DNA from: CAYUVH01 sp964448135
GTDB taxonomy: Bacteria; Verrucomicrobiota; Verrucomicrobiia; Limisphaerales; UBA8199
Direction of reading: 5' to 3'
Assembly: GCA_964448135.1 (NCBI GenBank)
Contig: CAYUVH010000002.1
Span: 1-35,498, forward strand
Length of the DNA: 35,498 nt
In this document: piece after piece, positions 7,339-15,918 of the stretch
Layout: every line of letters begins with the position of its first letter
Numbering within the stretch: position 1 is the stretch's first letter
Notes under the pieces: model-generated
Database searches by the model: none
What the model saw: the letters and a program-made list of their open reading frames with translations, nothing else
What the model was told of the DNA's origin: nothing
Translations under genes and position numbers: made by a program

Positions 7339-8469
7339 TTAACTGTCCGAGGGCTTCGGCGCTTCCGCGGCCTTGGGGGCCAGGTCGTTGTTCTCCACCA
7401 CGGGCATGCCGTTGCGGAGCTTGAAGACCCCCGAGCTGGCGATGCGTTCCCCGGGCTTGAGGCCGCTCTCGACGCTTACGAAATCGCCGCGCGTGACCCC
7501 CGTGCGGATGAACTTCTGGCTGAGCACGAGCTGCGGCTTCTCGCCTTGCTTCACTTCCTTGCTTTCAATGACGTAAACCGAATCACCATACGGCGCGCTC
7601 AGGACGGCGGTCATCGGGACAATCATGACCGGCAGCACGTCGGGCAAAAGCACTTCCACGCGCGCGAACATGCCCGGCCGCAGCAGCTCGCCTTTGTTCT
7701 CAAAGGTCGCCTGCAGGCCGATGCTCCGGACGGTCGAATCGAGGTCGGGATTGATGGCGGTCAAATCGCCGAGGAATTCCTTGCCCGGATAAGCGTCGGT
7801 AGTAACCCGCACTTTCATGCCCTGCTTGAGCCGGGCGAGTTCCTGCTGCGGCAGCGTGAAGGAAACATAAATCGGGGACAACGATTGCAACGACACGATC
7901 GGTTTGCCGGTGTCGAGGTACTGGCCGAGATTCACCTGGCGGATGCCGAGCTGGCCCGCGAACGGCGCGCGGATGGTTTTCTTTTCGATGACGGCCTTGA
8001 TGGCGTCGGCGTTACCCTGGAATTGCTTGAGGGTGGCCTCGGCGGTATCGAGATCGGATTGGGAAACGGTGTTGTCCACGCGAAGCTTGCGGACGCGATC
8101 GAGTTGCAGGCGGGCGAGTTCGGATTGCGCTTCGATGGCGCGGACCTGGGCTTCCTCGGAGGAGGTGTCGAGTCTGACCAGCAGGGCGCCCTTGGCGACG
8201 TTGGTGCCGGATTCGAAGGCGATTTCGCGGACCAGGCCCGGGACTTCAGTGGTGACATTCACACCCTGGACTGCCGTAACAGAGCCGATGGCGGAAAGTG
8301 TGCCCTGCCATTTTTCCTCGCGGACCGTGAAGGAGGCGACTGATTCGGGCGGCGGGGAATAGCTCTTCCCGGCGGCGATCAGCGTTTTGAATTGCAGCAC
8401 TTTTATGCCGGCCAGTGCGCCAAAAATGACCAGCACTACAAAAACCGCGACTATGACTTTGCGTATCAT
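7339..8469 (-). CDS. RND efflux periplasmic adaptor (membrane fusion protein)
   Basis: The 376-aa product has an N-terminal membrane anchor (IRKVIVAVFVVLVIFGALAG) followed by the standard adaptor order. First comes the first half of a lipoyl-like domain (GSVTAVQGVNVTTEVPGLVREIAFESG), then an alpha-helical hairpin (about residues 95-150, rich in E/Q/L and containing VSQSDLDTAEATLKQFQ). The second lipoyl half follows (KKTIRAPFAGQLGIRQVNLGQYLDTG), then beta-barrel and membrane-proximal domains (LRPGMFARVEVLLPD). It links the RND pump to an outer-membrane channel. The ATG at 8469 is used; a TTG three codons upstream is also in frame but less likely. It is first in the operon with the pump 151 bp downstream, and has its own sigma70-like promoter. 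Confidence 0.93.
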   Translation of the reverse strand: MIRKVIVAVFVVLVIFGALAGIKVLQFKTLIAAGKSYSPPPESVASFTVREEKWQGTLSAIGSVTAVQGVNVTTEVPGLVREIAFESGTNVAKGALLVRLDTSSEEAQVRAIEAQSELARLQLDRVRKLRVDNTVSQSDLDTAEATLKQFQGNADAIKAVIEKKTIRAPFAGQLGIRQVNLGQYLDTGKPIVSLQSLSPIYVSFTLPQQELARLKQGMKVRVTTDAYPGKEFLGDLTAINPDLDSTVRSIGLQATFENKGELLRPGMFARVEVLLPDVLPVMIVPMTAVLSAPYGDSVYVIESKEVKQGEKPQLVLSQKFIRTGVTRGDFVSVESGLKPGERIASSGVFKLRNGMPVVENNDLAPKAAEAPKPSDS

Positions 8470-8523
8470 GGATATCAACTCAGTGACGAAACCCCGCGGC
8501 GGACCAACCGCGCGACAAACCAG

Positions 8524-8552
8524 AGATTAGGCATAGTTGACCGATTCGTCAA
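8524..8552 (-). promoter_or_regulatory. Sigma70-like promoter of efflux operon
   Basis: On the minus strand, TTGACG (8547-8552) is followed by an exact 17-bp spacer and TAATCT (8524-8529), about 55 bp before the adaptor ATG. Five of six bases match the consensus at -35 and four of six at -10. It is the best promoter-like match I found in the window. Confidence 0.6.
8537..8552. promoter_or_regulatory. Palindrome overlapping efflux promoter, possible operator
   Basis: TTGAC-CGATTC-GTCAA is a perfect 5-bp inverted repeat with 6-bp spacing. It covers the -35 box and the adjacent spacer of the efflux promoter. RND operons are commonly repressed by TetR- or MarR-family proteins at such sites; no regulator gene is encoded in this window, so the identity of any binder is unknown. 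Confidence 0.4.
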
Positions 8553-8606
8553 ATACACCAAACGACCCAGCGACGATTTCTGGATTTGCCGATAGGCTGA
8601 AAGCGC

Positions 8607-9509
8607 ATGATTTTAGCGCGAATGAACGGTTTGGACGGCGAAAGTCAAACTAACTCAACGATTTCCGAAGGAATGCGGGACCAAATCCTGGCTAGGCTAA
8701 AAATTCCCCACCTGCCCGACCCCACCTTGGACGGCTTGCAACTTGTATATGGTGCTTGGTGCCAACGAGTTCCGTTCGATAACGTCCGCAAACTAATTGA
8801 AATAAATTCACACAATAGCGGCCCACTCCCAGGCGCCACCCCCGAAGACTTCTTCACCGCCTGGCTCAAATTCGGAACCGGCGGCACCTGTTGGTCCGGC
8901 GCCGGAGCCCTGTACGCGCTCTTGAAGTCCCTCGGCTTCGAAGTGACCCGGGGAATTGCCACCATGCTAGCCGCCCCCAACCTCCCACCCAACCATGGCA
9001 CGGTGCGAGTGCAGTTCGCCGGGAAGTATTACTTGGTGGATACCGCGATGCTGCACGTCGACCCGATTTTGTTGGATGAAAAGGAACCAGTGCACGTCCG
9101 CCATCCAGCATGGGGATTGCGTTGTGGAACGCGGGATGGCCGATTGCACATCGCGTGGCGGCCGCTGCACAAGCCCGATGGATTCGAGTGCCGATTGGAA
9201 AGATTCGGTGCCGCGGCAGAGGATTATCACTCGGCTTATGACCGGACGCGCGGTTGGAGCCCATTTAATTACGAAGTCACCGCCCGAAAAAATGTCGGCG
9301 ACGAAGTCGTCGGCGTCGCCTTCGGTCACGCCGTGAAATTGCGCGCCGATGGCCGCGTGGATCGCACGCCCATCACACGCAAAGAGCGCGATCGTATCCT
9401 CGTCGAGGAAATTGGAATGAGCGAAGAAATTGTCCGCCAGCTCCCGCCCGATATGCCGACGCCTCCGCCGCCGGGCTCGCGAACGGCACAGGCGGCAGGC
9501 CGGGCCTAA
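8607..9509 (+). CDS. Arylamine N-acetyltransferase family protein
   Basis: The 300-aa product shows the complete NAT triad: C95 in GTGGTCW, H130 in LPPNHGTVRV and D145 in YYLVDTAM. Spacings of 35 and 15 resemble those of known NATs. The FDN segment (RVPFDNVRKLIEI, about residues 55-67) is the usual NAT N-terminal motif. NATs move acetyl from acetyl-CoA to arylamines or hydrazines through the cysteine; some relatives close amide bonds in natural-product assembly. The first half carries the cysteine domain and the second half (to about residue 270) the barrel and lid, followed by a Pro-rich tail. The ATG at 8607 is used; a second ATG five codons later is also possible. It is divergent from the efflux operon and followed by a shared terminator. 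Confidence 0.85.
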   Translation: MILARMNGLDGESQTNSTISEGMRDQILARLKIPHLPDPTLDGLQLVYGAWCQRVPFDNVRKLIEINSHNSGPLPGATPEDFFTAWLKFGTGGTCWSGAGALYALLKSLGFEVTRGIATMLAAPNLPPNHGTVRVQFAGKYYLVDTAMLHVDPILLDEKEPVHVRHPAWGLRCGTRDGRLHIAWRPLHKPDGFECRLERFGAAAEDYHSAYDRTRGWSPFNYEVTARKNVGDEVVGVAFGHAVKLRADGRVDRTPITRKERDRILVEEIGMSEEIVRQLPPDMPTPPPPGSRTAQAAGRA

Positions 9510-9546
9510 AAAAATTCCCCCGCCGGTCTGAGTTTCCGGCGGGGGA
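9507..9546 (-). terminator. Intrinsic terminator of the DUF5069-like gene
   Basis: A perfect 10-bp stem CCCCCGCCGG / CCGGCGGGGG (9517-9526 and 9536-9545) with a 9-nt loop. Read on the minus strand it is followed by AATTTTTTT, the complement of seven A at 9508-9514. It lies 37 bp past the stop of the minus-strand gene at 9584 and touches the stop codon of the plus-strand NAT gene. On the plus strand no T-run follows, so it would terminate that direction only weakly. Confidence 0.88.
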
Positions 9547-9583
9547 TGGGTGGTTTGTGGAGCTTAAATTTTTCCGCTCCGGA

Positions 9584-10024
9584 TTACTTCAACGCCGCGG
9601 TGTGGAATTCCTTCCAGTCGTCGAGGTTGTTGAGGTTGATCGCGTCCTTGAAGGCGGAGGCGTCGTCCGGGAGGCTGTTCGCGCCGAGGATGGACTTGCG
9701 GGTGCCGTCGTCGTGGTTGTAACCGCGGATGGCGGCGTTGAGTTTTTCGACGGAGGCCTTGTCGAGCTTGGTGGCGTTCTTCTTCACGTAAGCTTCGAAC
9801 TGGACGTAATCCGGCTTGCTCTGCTTGACGAAGGCGATGAGGGCGTCGCGGTTCAGGCCGATGCCGTCGATGACCATCTGGTCATAGCCTTTGCCCGCGC
9901 CGGGATAGCCGGCGGCCAGTTTGCCGGTGGATTCGAGAGAAAGCTTGAGCCAGAGGCGGGGCAGGTGCAGCACGCCGAGCGGGCCGGCGACACCGGAACT
10001 GATGAGGGGGACAATCGTGTTCAT
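9584..10024 (-). CDS. DUF5069-like protein
   Basis: The 146-aa soluble protein contains GPLGVLHLPRLWLKLSLES near the N-terminus, then AAGYPGAGKGYDQMVIDGIGLN, an FVKQSKPDYVQFEAYVKKN helix and a conserved-looking LNNLDDWKEFH end. This order fits DUF5069, a family frequent in Verrucomicrobiota and Planctomycetota with no established function. It has no signal peptide or membrane span. The ATG at 10024 is the first sensible start after a promoter-like stretch; the frame is open further upstream, but there it runs antisense into the ribonuclease gene. It is a single-gene unit with its own terminator. Confidence 0.75.
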   Translation of the reverse strand: MNTIVPLISSGVAGPLGVLHLPRLWLKLSLESTGKLAAGYPGAGKGYDQMVIDGIGLNRDALIAFVKQSKPDYVQFEAYVKKNATKLDKASVEKLNAAIRGYNHDDGTRKSILGANSLPDDASAFKDAINLNNLDDWKEFHTAALK

Positions 10025-10057
10025 GATTTGTATTTGGTTAAAGATTTGACGTTGGGA

Positions 10058-10086
10058 AGTTTGGAAGCCGACCCCGTATCGGTCAA
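10058..10086 (-). promoter_or_regulatory. Possible promoter of DUF5069-like gene
   Basis: On the minus strand, TTGACC (10081-10086), a 17-bp spacer and CAAACT (10058-10063; three of six matches to the -10 consensus) lie about 34 bp before the ATG. The -35 is good and the -10 weak. Confidence 0.3.
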
Positions 10087-10148
10087 CGGGAATTTTCGGC
10101 GCTCCGGTTTCCGGTTGCAACCCCGCGCTCTCCCGCCACACTGCGCCG

Positions 10149-11609
10149 ATGCCAAACCCCGATTTCGATCTCAAAGCGCGGGCGCGCCAGGCGATGCTGG
10201 AGGTCGGGTTTCATCCGGACATTCCGCCCGAGGCGTTGCGCGAGGCACAACGGCCCGCGCCCCAGCCTTCCACGGTCGACGCTGCGCAGATCCGCGATCT
10301 GCGTTCGCTGGCGTGGTCGTCCATTGATAACGACAGTTCGCGCGACCTGGACCAGGTGGAGTACGTCGAGCGCGCGCCGAATGGGGCGTTTCGTTTGCTC
10401 GTTGGGATTGCGGATGTGGATTCGCTCGTGCCCAAGGGCTCGGCCACCGATGCACATGCGGCGACGGAGACGACGTCGGTCTACACCGGCATTGCAACGT
10501 TCCCGATGCTGCCGATCGAGCTATCAACCGATCGTACTTCGTTGTCGGCGGGCCAGGATCGGGTGGCCATCGTGATCGAGATGCTGATCCAGGATTCGGG
10601 GGAGGTGACGTGTCATGATGTTTATCCCGCGTGGCTGCACAACGCGGCGAAGCTCGCTTATAGCTCAACCGGGGCGTGGCTGGAGGGGCGCGGTCCGATG
10701 CCACCGGCGATCGCGAATACGCCCGGCATGGAGGCTCAGATCCGGTTGCAGCAGGAAACGTCGGAGAAGTTGCGGCACATTCGGAAGAAGCATGGCGCGC
10801 TGACGTTTGGCTCGGTCGAGGCGGTGCCGGTCGTGGAAGCCGGACAGGTGAAGGACCTTGCGGTGAAGCGGCACACCGTCGCAGAGGATATCATCGAAAG
10901 CTTCATGGTGTCGGCCAATGTGTCCATCGCGCAGTTTTTGGAGGAGCAGGGTTCGATTTCCATCCGGCGCGTGGTGCGGACGCCCAAGCGCTGGGACGGC
11001 ATCCAGGCGATTGCCGCGAAGGCGGGGACACAATTGCCGAACGAACCCGACCCGCGCGCGCTGTCCGCTTTCCTGGAACAACGCTGTGCCGCCGACCCGG
11101 AACATTTTCCCGAGTTGTCCCTGTCGGTGGTGAAATTGCTGGGGCCGGGTGAGTATCTGGTGGAGCCCGCGGGGGGCGAGCACGAGGGACATTTTGGATT
11201 GGCGGTACACGACTATACGCATTCGACCGCGCCGAACCGCCGCTACGCTGATTTGCTGACGCAACGGTTGCTCAAGGCGGCTTTCGTGCACGCGGCGGCG
11301 CCGTACGGGATCGAGGAATTGACTGCGCTGGCGGCGCGCTGCACCGAACGCGAAAACGCGGCGCGCAAGGTGGAGCGGTTGATGCGCAAGGTCGTGGCGG
11401 CGGATATCCTGGCCGGTCGGATTGGCGAGGTTTTTCAGGCCATCGTCACCGGCGCGTCGCCGAAAGGCACCTACGTAAGGCTGCTGGGCTTTCCGGCGGA
11501 AGGCCGGGTGGTGAAGGGATTTCAGGGCATCGATGTGGGCGATAAGGTTCAAGTAAAACTCATCGGTGCGGACATCAAGAGCGGATTTATTGATTTTGAG
11601 CGGAAATAG
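10149..11609 (+). CDS. RNB-domain exoribonuclease (RNase II/R family, short form)
   Basis: The 486-aa product has an RNB catalytic domain (about residues 50-400) and a C-terminal S1-like barrel (about 425-486, GEVFQAIVTGASPKGTYVRLL). The active-site block is SSIDNDSSRDLDQVEY, with D60, D66 and D68 in place and Q69 where the fourth acidic residue of E. coli RNase II stands. Later conserved blocks are present: YTHSTAPNRRYADLLTQR and AARCTERENAARKVER. It lacks the N-terminal cold-shock domains, so it is shorter than RNase II (644 aa) or RNase R. It should degrade single-stranded RNA 3' to 5' in the cytosol. DLDQ-type RNB enzymes occur in other bacteria (from memory, including the Deinococcus enzyme), so the Q need not mean inactivity. 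No operon partner. Confidence 0.92.
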   Translation: MPNPDFDLKARARQAMLEVGFHPDIPPEALREAQRPAPQPSTVDAAQIRDLRSLAWSSIDNDSSRDLDQVEYVERAPNGAFRLLVGIADVDSLVPKGSATDAHAATETTSVYTGIATFPMLPIELSTDRTSLSAGQDRVAIVIEMLIQDSGEVTCHDVYPAWLHNAAKLAYSSTGAWLEGRGPMPPAIANTPGMEAQIRLQQETSEKLRHIRKKHGALTFGSVEAVPVVEAGQVKDLAVKRHTVAEDIIESFMVSANVSIAQFLEEQGSISIRRVVRTPKRWDGIQAIAAKAGTQLPNEPDPRALSAFLEQRCAADPEHFPELSLSVVKLLGPGEYLVEPAGGEHEGHFGLAVHDYTHSTAPNRRYADLLTQRLLKAAFVHAAAPYGIEELTALAARCTERENAARKVERLMRKVVAADILAGRIGEVFQAIVTGASPKGTYVRLLGFPAEGRVVKGFQGIDVGDKVQVKLIGADIKSGFIDFERK

Positions 11610-11665
11610 GGACGGAAAGCACATATTTATTTGAATATTTTGGGTGGTTTGCGGGGCAAATATCC

Positions 11666-11697
11666 TTGACTAAAAGCCGTTCAAAAGGCACGTTAAA
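11666..11697 (+). promoter_or_regulatory. Possible promoter of the first giant secreted-protein gene
   Basis: TTGACT (11666-11671) preceded by an A/T-rich stretch, with GTTAAA at 11692-11697 as the best -10 candidate (20-bp spacing, suboptimal). The gene start follows within 10 bp of this -10, so either the leader is very short or the true -10 differs. There is no Shine-Dalgarno sequence before the ATG at 11706. Confidence 0.3.
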
Positions 11698-11705
11698 ACC
11701 TAGTA

Positions 11706-14700
11706 ATGTCGAAGTTTTGGCGTGATATCCGGGCTATTCCGCGCCTGGCCTTTTTTCTCGGCATTTTTGCTTTGCTTCCAGTGGTTTCCCGCGCGGCCAT
11801 TCGTGACGGCGGCATTGACCCGGCGAACCTCGGAAAAGGGGATTGGATTTACGTGCTGCCGACCGCCGTCGCGGGCATGGGCGGGAACGTCCCCAGCGTG
11901 AACGACATCAACAGCATGATGATCTTCTGCAAGAACCAGGGGATCAACTATCTCATCATCAAGGCGGGCGATGGCGGGACGCTGTATCCCTCGGCCGGCG
12001 CGCCGCAGTTCACCGCGGCGGTGGTCAACGCCGGGCACGCGGCGGGGATCAAGGTGATGGGATACACCCGGTCGTTCGGAACCGACATCGCGGGCGAGGT
12101 GAATGTGGCCAATTACGTCTTCAACGTGGGCGGCGATGGTTTTGTGTTCGATGCCGAAATCGAGTGGGAAAGCCAGAACCTGCCGAACAACACGATGCTC
12201 GCGACGCAACTTTGCGCGACGGTCCGGGCGAACTGGCCGACCAAGTTCCTGGCGCATTCGCCGTTTCCGATCATCACGTCGCACAGTTCATTTCCGTACA
12301 AGGAATTCGGTTACTACTGCGACGCGGTGATGCCGCAGGATTACTGGATCGAGATCGGCGTCACGCCGTCGTACATGGAATCGTGGATGACGAGCCAGTG
12401 GACCACCTGGCAGAACGGGCTCAGCGGCAAGTGGGTGAACTCGATCAAACCCATCGTGGCCGCCGGGCAGGGATGGAGTTCAGCGAGCGGGACGATTGAC
12501 GCCGGGCAGATCACGACGTTCTTCAACGCGCTGAAGAGCGATCCCAGCCCGGCAACATCGGGCGGTTACAAGGGCATCAACTTCTGGCGGGCGGAGTTGC
12601 ATCCCATGCAGGTGTGGGACGCGATCCGGACGAACAACATTGTGTCGCAGTCCGTGCCGCCGGTGATTGCGACGGTTTCGGCGAGCGGCATTTCCTCGAG
12701 CGGCGCCAATATCATCTGGACCACCGATCAAAGCTCGGACAGCAAGGTGGAATTCGGCCTGGACGCGAGTTACGGCAACGCGACTTCGAATACGACGCCA
12801 ATTTATTATCACACGGTCGGGATCACGAATCTCAGCCCCTCCACGACCTACCATTACCGGGTGAAGTCGAAAAACAGCCTGAACTTCACGGGCACCTCGG
12901 CCGATTACGTTTTCACCACGCCGGCGACTTCGGCGAGCGATGTGATTGTGGAAAGCTACCTCTCCGGCGGCGGCTTGAACTCGAACCCGCCGTATGGGGA
13001 TTCGGGTTTTGTGGGCACGCCGTCGAGTTGCAAGAGTTCAGCCGCCGGACTGACCGGGGCGAGCAGCGCGCGCTACGCCACCGGCGGCGGCGGCACGCCT
13101 TCGATTACCATCCGCCCGACCCTGGCCATCGCCGGAGGAGCTTACGATGTTTATCTCACCCACTGCTCGGCGAGTTGCTCGGCGGATATCGTGGCAAACA
13201 TCAGCCAGGCGAATTGCTCGGGGTTGCCTGCGGCCACGGCCGGTTTTCAGGCGGGCAACTCCAGCACCTGGTTCTACGTCGGAAGGATGACGAACTCACC
13301 GGGGGTCACGGTGCCGACGGTGACGTTCACGTATGCCAGCGGGACTTTGTCGGGAAGCTCGCGAATGTATGGCGACGGGTTCAAATTTGTTTACATTCCC
13401 CCGCCGCCCAGCGGCCCGGCGATTGCGACGCAGCCGAGCAGCCTGACGGTGACGCAGGGATATACGACCACGTTCACGGTTTCGGCCTCCGGCTCGCCGC
13501 TGCTGTTCTACCAATGGAAGTTGAACAACAACAATATTGCCGGCGCCACGACCAGCACTTACACCAAAACCAACACGCAGCCGGCCGATGCGGGTAATTA
13601 CACGGTGCTCGTCACCAATGGAGTGGGTCCGGTCACCAGCAGCAACGCCACGTTGACCGTGCTGGTACCGGCGGCGATCACGGTGCCGCCGGCGGACGCC
13701 ATCGTACCGGCGGGCTCCAACGTCACTTTCAGCGCGACCAACGTCGGCACGGCCCCGGTCTATTTCCAATGGCAGTTCAACGGCACGAATCTTCCGGCCG
13801 CCACCACGAACAAGCTGGTGCTGACCAATGTGCAGCCATCCCAGGCCGGCACGTACACGCTCATCGTCTCCAACTTCCTGGATGTGGACAGCGATGACGT
13901 GGCGCTGACGGTGCTCGATCCCTGGATCTCGGCGCAGCCGACCAATCAAAATGTGTCGCCGGGAGCGACGGCTCATTTTGCGGTCGGCGTCAGCGGCACC
14001 GCGCCAATTTCCTACGGGTGGTTCAAAGATGGTTCGCCGCTTGCGGATATGCCGGGCATCAGCGGCGCATACGCGGCGAACTTGTATGTTTCGAATGCCT
14101 CGGCTTTGAGCATGGGAACCTACGCGGTGACCGTCAGCAACCTGAACGGCCAGGTCATAAGCTCGAACGCCGTTCTGACGGGCAGTTTTCCGCCGTTAAT
14201 AACCGTGCAGCCAACCAGCCAGGCCACCGCTGCGGGTGCGAATGTGTCGTTTTCGGTGAGCGCCATCGGGCCGGGCTCCTACACCTACCAATGGCAGCGC
14301 AATGCCACCAATTTGTTGAACACGAACAAAATCAGCGGCGCGAATAGCGCGACACTCACGGTTTCGAATGCGCAGGCTGGCGAACTGGCTTCCTATGCAG
14401 TGGTTGTAAACAACGGCAATGGTCCGGCCGTCAGTTCCAATGCCACGCTCTTGCTGGCGCCCGTGCTGGCGTGGGGAACGAATGGATTTGGACAAACCGA
14501 TGTTCCGCCCGGGCTCACCAATGTCCTAGCGCTCTCGGCTGGTTTCGTGCACAGCCTCGCCTTAAAAGGCGATGGGAGCGTCGTGGCGTGGGGTGGTGGC
14601 GCCACCAACTCGGGAATCAGCCCCGCATTTGGTCAGTCCATGGTCCCGCCGGGTTTGAGCAACGCGACCAGCATCGCCGCCGGCTATTATCACAGCGTGG

Positions 14701-15845
14701 CCTTGAAGGCGGATGGCACGGTCGTGGTGTGGGGGGCGGGCACGAATTTCGGCACGAGCCCGCGCTTCGGCCAGGCCCTCGTGCCGCCCGGGTTGAGCAA
14801 TGTAACGGCGATCGCAGGCGGCGGGTTTCACACCCTCGCGCTCAAGGCGGACGGCACGGTGGCGGCCTGGGGCGCCGGCACCAACGTGGGGGCCAGCCCG
14901 CATTACGGGCAGTCGGTGATTCCGACGGGCCTGAGCAACATCGTGGCGGTTGCTTGCGGCGGCTATCACAGCCTCGCGTTGGGAGCAGATGGTGCTGTCA
15001 CGGCGTGGGGCGCGGGCACAAACAGCACGGGAACCACGCCGAACTTCGGCCAGGCCATGGTTCCAGCCGGGCTGGGCAATGTCGTCGCACTGGCCACCGG
15101 GGCGTATCACAGCATGGCGCTCAAAGCGGACGGCAGCGTCGCCGTCTGGGGTCAAAACACGCTGGGCCAGACCAACCTACCCGCCGGGCTGAGCAACGTC
15201 GTCGCGATTGCCGCGGGTCCGAATCATTGCCTGGCAGTGCGAGCGGACGGCACCCTGGTCGCATGGGGGCTGGGCGCGTATGAGGTCACGAACACGCCGC
15301 CGCTGCTCTCGCCGCTGATTGCGATTGCGGGTGGCGCCAATCACAATTTGGTGATGGAAGGCGACGGCAGCCCGCATCTGACGGCCCGGCCGTTCAGCCA
15401 GACGGTGAATGCCGGGGCGACGGTTGCTTTCGCGGCTTTGGCGGCCGGGGCGCCGCCCTTGAGTTACCAATGGTTTTTCAACGGAACGAACCTCGCGGGA
15501 GCCAGCGGCAACGTGCTGACGCGGACGAATGTGCAGGCCGCCGACGCGGGAAATTATTCCGTGGTGGTTTCGAACCTGATCAACGTCGCGGCCAGCCAGC
15601 CCGCGCAACTCACGGTCTTGAGTTCGGGTGTGATTCCACAAATTGACGGCATCAGCCTGCTGCCGGGACAGGGGATACAATTGGATTTCAGCGGCGGCCC
15701 GGGAAACTTTGCCGTGGACGTCTCGTCCGCGTTGAATTCCTGGACGCAATTGACGACGCTTTCAGCCACCGGCGCGGTGTTTCATTATGTCGATCCGCAG
15801 GGCGGACTGGACAGCCGGTTTTACCGGCTGCGGACGACGCCGTAA
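11706..15845 (+). CDS. Giant secreted protein: glycosidase-like domain, FN3, golvesin-like, Ig repeats, RCC1 propeller
   Basis: 1379 aa. A Sec signal peptide (residues 1-30, cut after SRA) precedes a roughly 280-residue TIM-barrel-like domain (31-312) with INYLIIKAG and GFVFDAEIEWE, where D149 and E151/E153 look like catalytic or metal acids; I cannot assign its GH family. Then come an FN3-type domain (about 317-406), a golvesin-like domain (411-564, six cysteines), four Ig-like domains (about 570-918), a full set of seven RCC1-type blades (919-1222, VxAWG...HSLALKADG), one more Ig domain (1223-1305) and the shared C-terminal module (1308-1379). It is probably exported and surface-attached or released, acting on a polysaccharide. 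It is the first of three related tandem genes, 73 bp before the next. Confidence 0.9.
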   Translation: MSKFWRDIRAIPRLAFFLGIFALLPVVSRAAIRDGGIDPANLGKGDWIYVLPTAVAGMGGNVPSVNDINSMMIFCKNQGINYLIIKAGDGGTLYPSAGAPQFTAAVVNAGHAAGIKVMGYTRSFGTDIAGEVNVANYVFNVGGDGFVFDAEIEWESQNLPNNTMLATQLCATVRANWPTKFLAHSPFPIITSHSSFPYKEFGYYCDAVMPQDYWIEIGVTPSYMESWMTSQWTTWQNGLSGKWVNSIKPIVAAGQGWSSASGTIDAGQITTFFNALKSDPSPATSGGYKGINFWRAELHPMQVWDAIRTNNIVSQSVPPVIATVSASGISSSGANIIWTTDQSSDSKVEFGLDASYGNATSNTTPIYYHTVGITNLSPSTTYHYRVKSKNSLNFTGTSADYVFTTPATSASDVIVESYLSGGGLNSNPPYGDSGFVGTPSSCKSSAAGLTGASSARYATGGGGTPSITIRPTLAIAGGAYDVYLTHCSASCSADIVANISQANCSGLPAATAGFQAGNSSTWFYVGRMTNSPGVTVPTVTFTYASGTLSGSSRMYGDGFKFVYIPPPPSGPAIATQPSSLTVTQGYTTTFTVSASGSPLLFYQWKLNNNNIAGATTSTYTKTNTQPADAGNYTVLVTNGVGPVTSSNATLTVLVPAAITVPPADAIVPAGSNVTFSATNVGTAPVYFQWQFNGTNLPAATTNKLVLTNVQPSQAGTYTLIVSNFLDVDSDDVALTVLDPWISAQPTNQNVSPGATAHFAVGVSGTAPISYGWFKDGSPLADMPGISGAYAANLYVSNASALSMGTYAVTVSNLNGQVISSNAVLTGSFPPLITVQPTSQATAAGANVSFSVSAIGPGSYTYQWQRNATNLLNTNKISGANSATLTVSNAQAGELASYAVVVNNGNGPAVSSNATLLLAPVLAWGTNGFGQTDVPPGLTNVLALSAGFVHSLALKGDGSVVAWGGGATNSGISPAFGQSMVPPGLSNATSIAAGYYHSVALKADGTVVVWGAGTNFGTSPRFGQALVPPGLSNVTAIAGGGFHTLALKADGTVAAWGAGTNVGASPHYGQSVIPTGLSNIVAVACGGYHSLALGADGAVTAWGAGTNSTGTTPNFGQAMVPAGLGNVVALATGAYHSMALKADGSVAVWGQNTLGQTNLPAGLSNVVAIAAGPNHCLAVRADGTLVAWGLGAYEVTNTPPLLSPLIAIAGGANHNLVMEGDGSPHLTARPFSQTVNAGATVAFAALAAGAPPLSYQWFFNGTNLAGASGNVLTRTNVQAADAGNYSVVVSNLINVAASQPAQLTVLSSGVIPQIDGISLLPGQGIQLDFSGGPGNFAVDVSSALNSWTQLTTLSATGAVFHYVDPQGGLDSRFYRLRTTP

Positions 15846-15918
15846 ACCGGCGGTACTTGATAAACACCCGGCCCGATTGCGCGGGCAGCGGTCCGGGTCA
15901 TGGACGATTTATATTTTT

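Noticed and set aside
9517..9545. REP element rather than terminator
   Set aside because: It is a single perfect stem directly followed, on the minus strand, by a T-run and placed right after a gene end.
10665..11624. 319-aa minus-strand open frame
   Set aside because: Antisense to the RNB ribonuclease, with only shadow composition.
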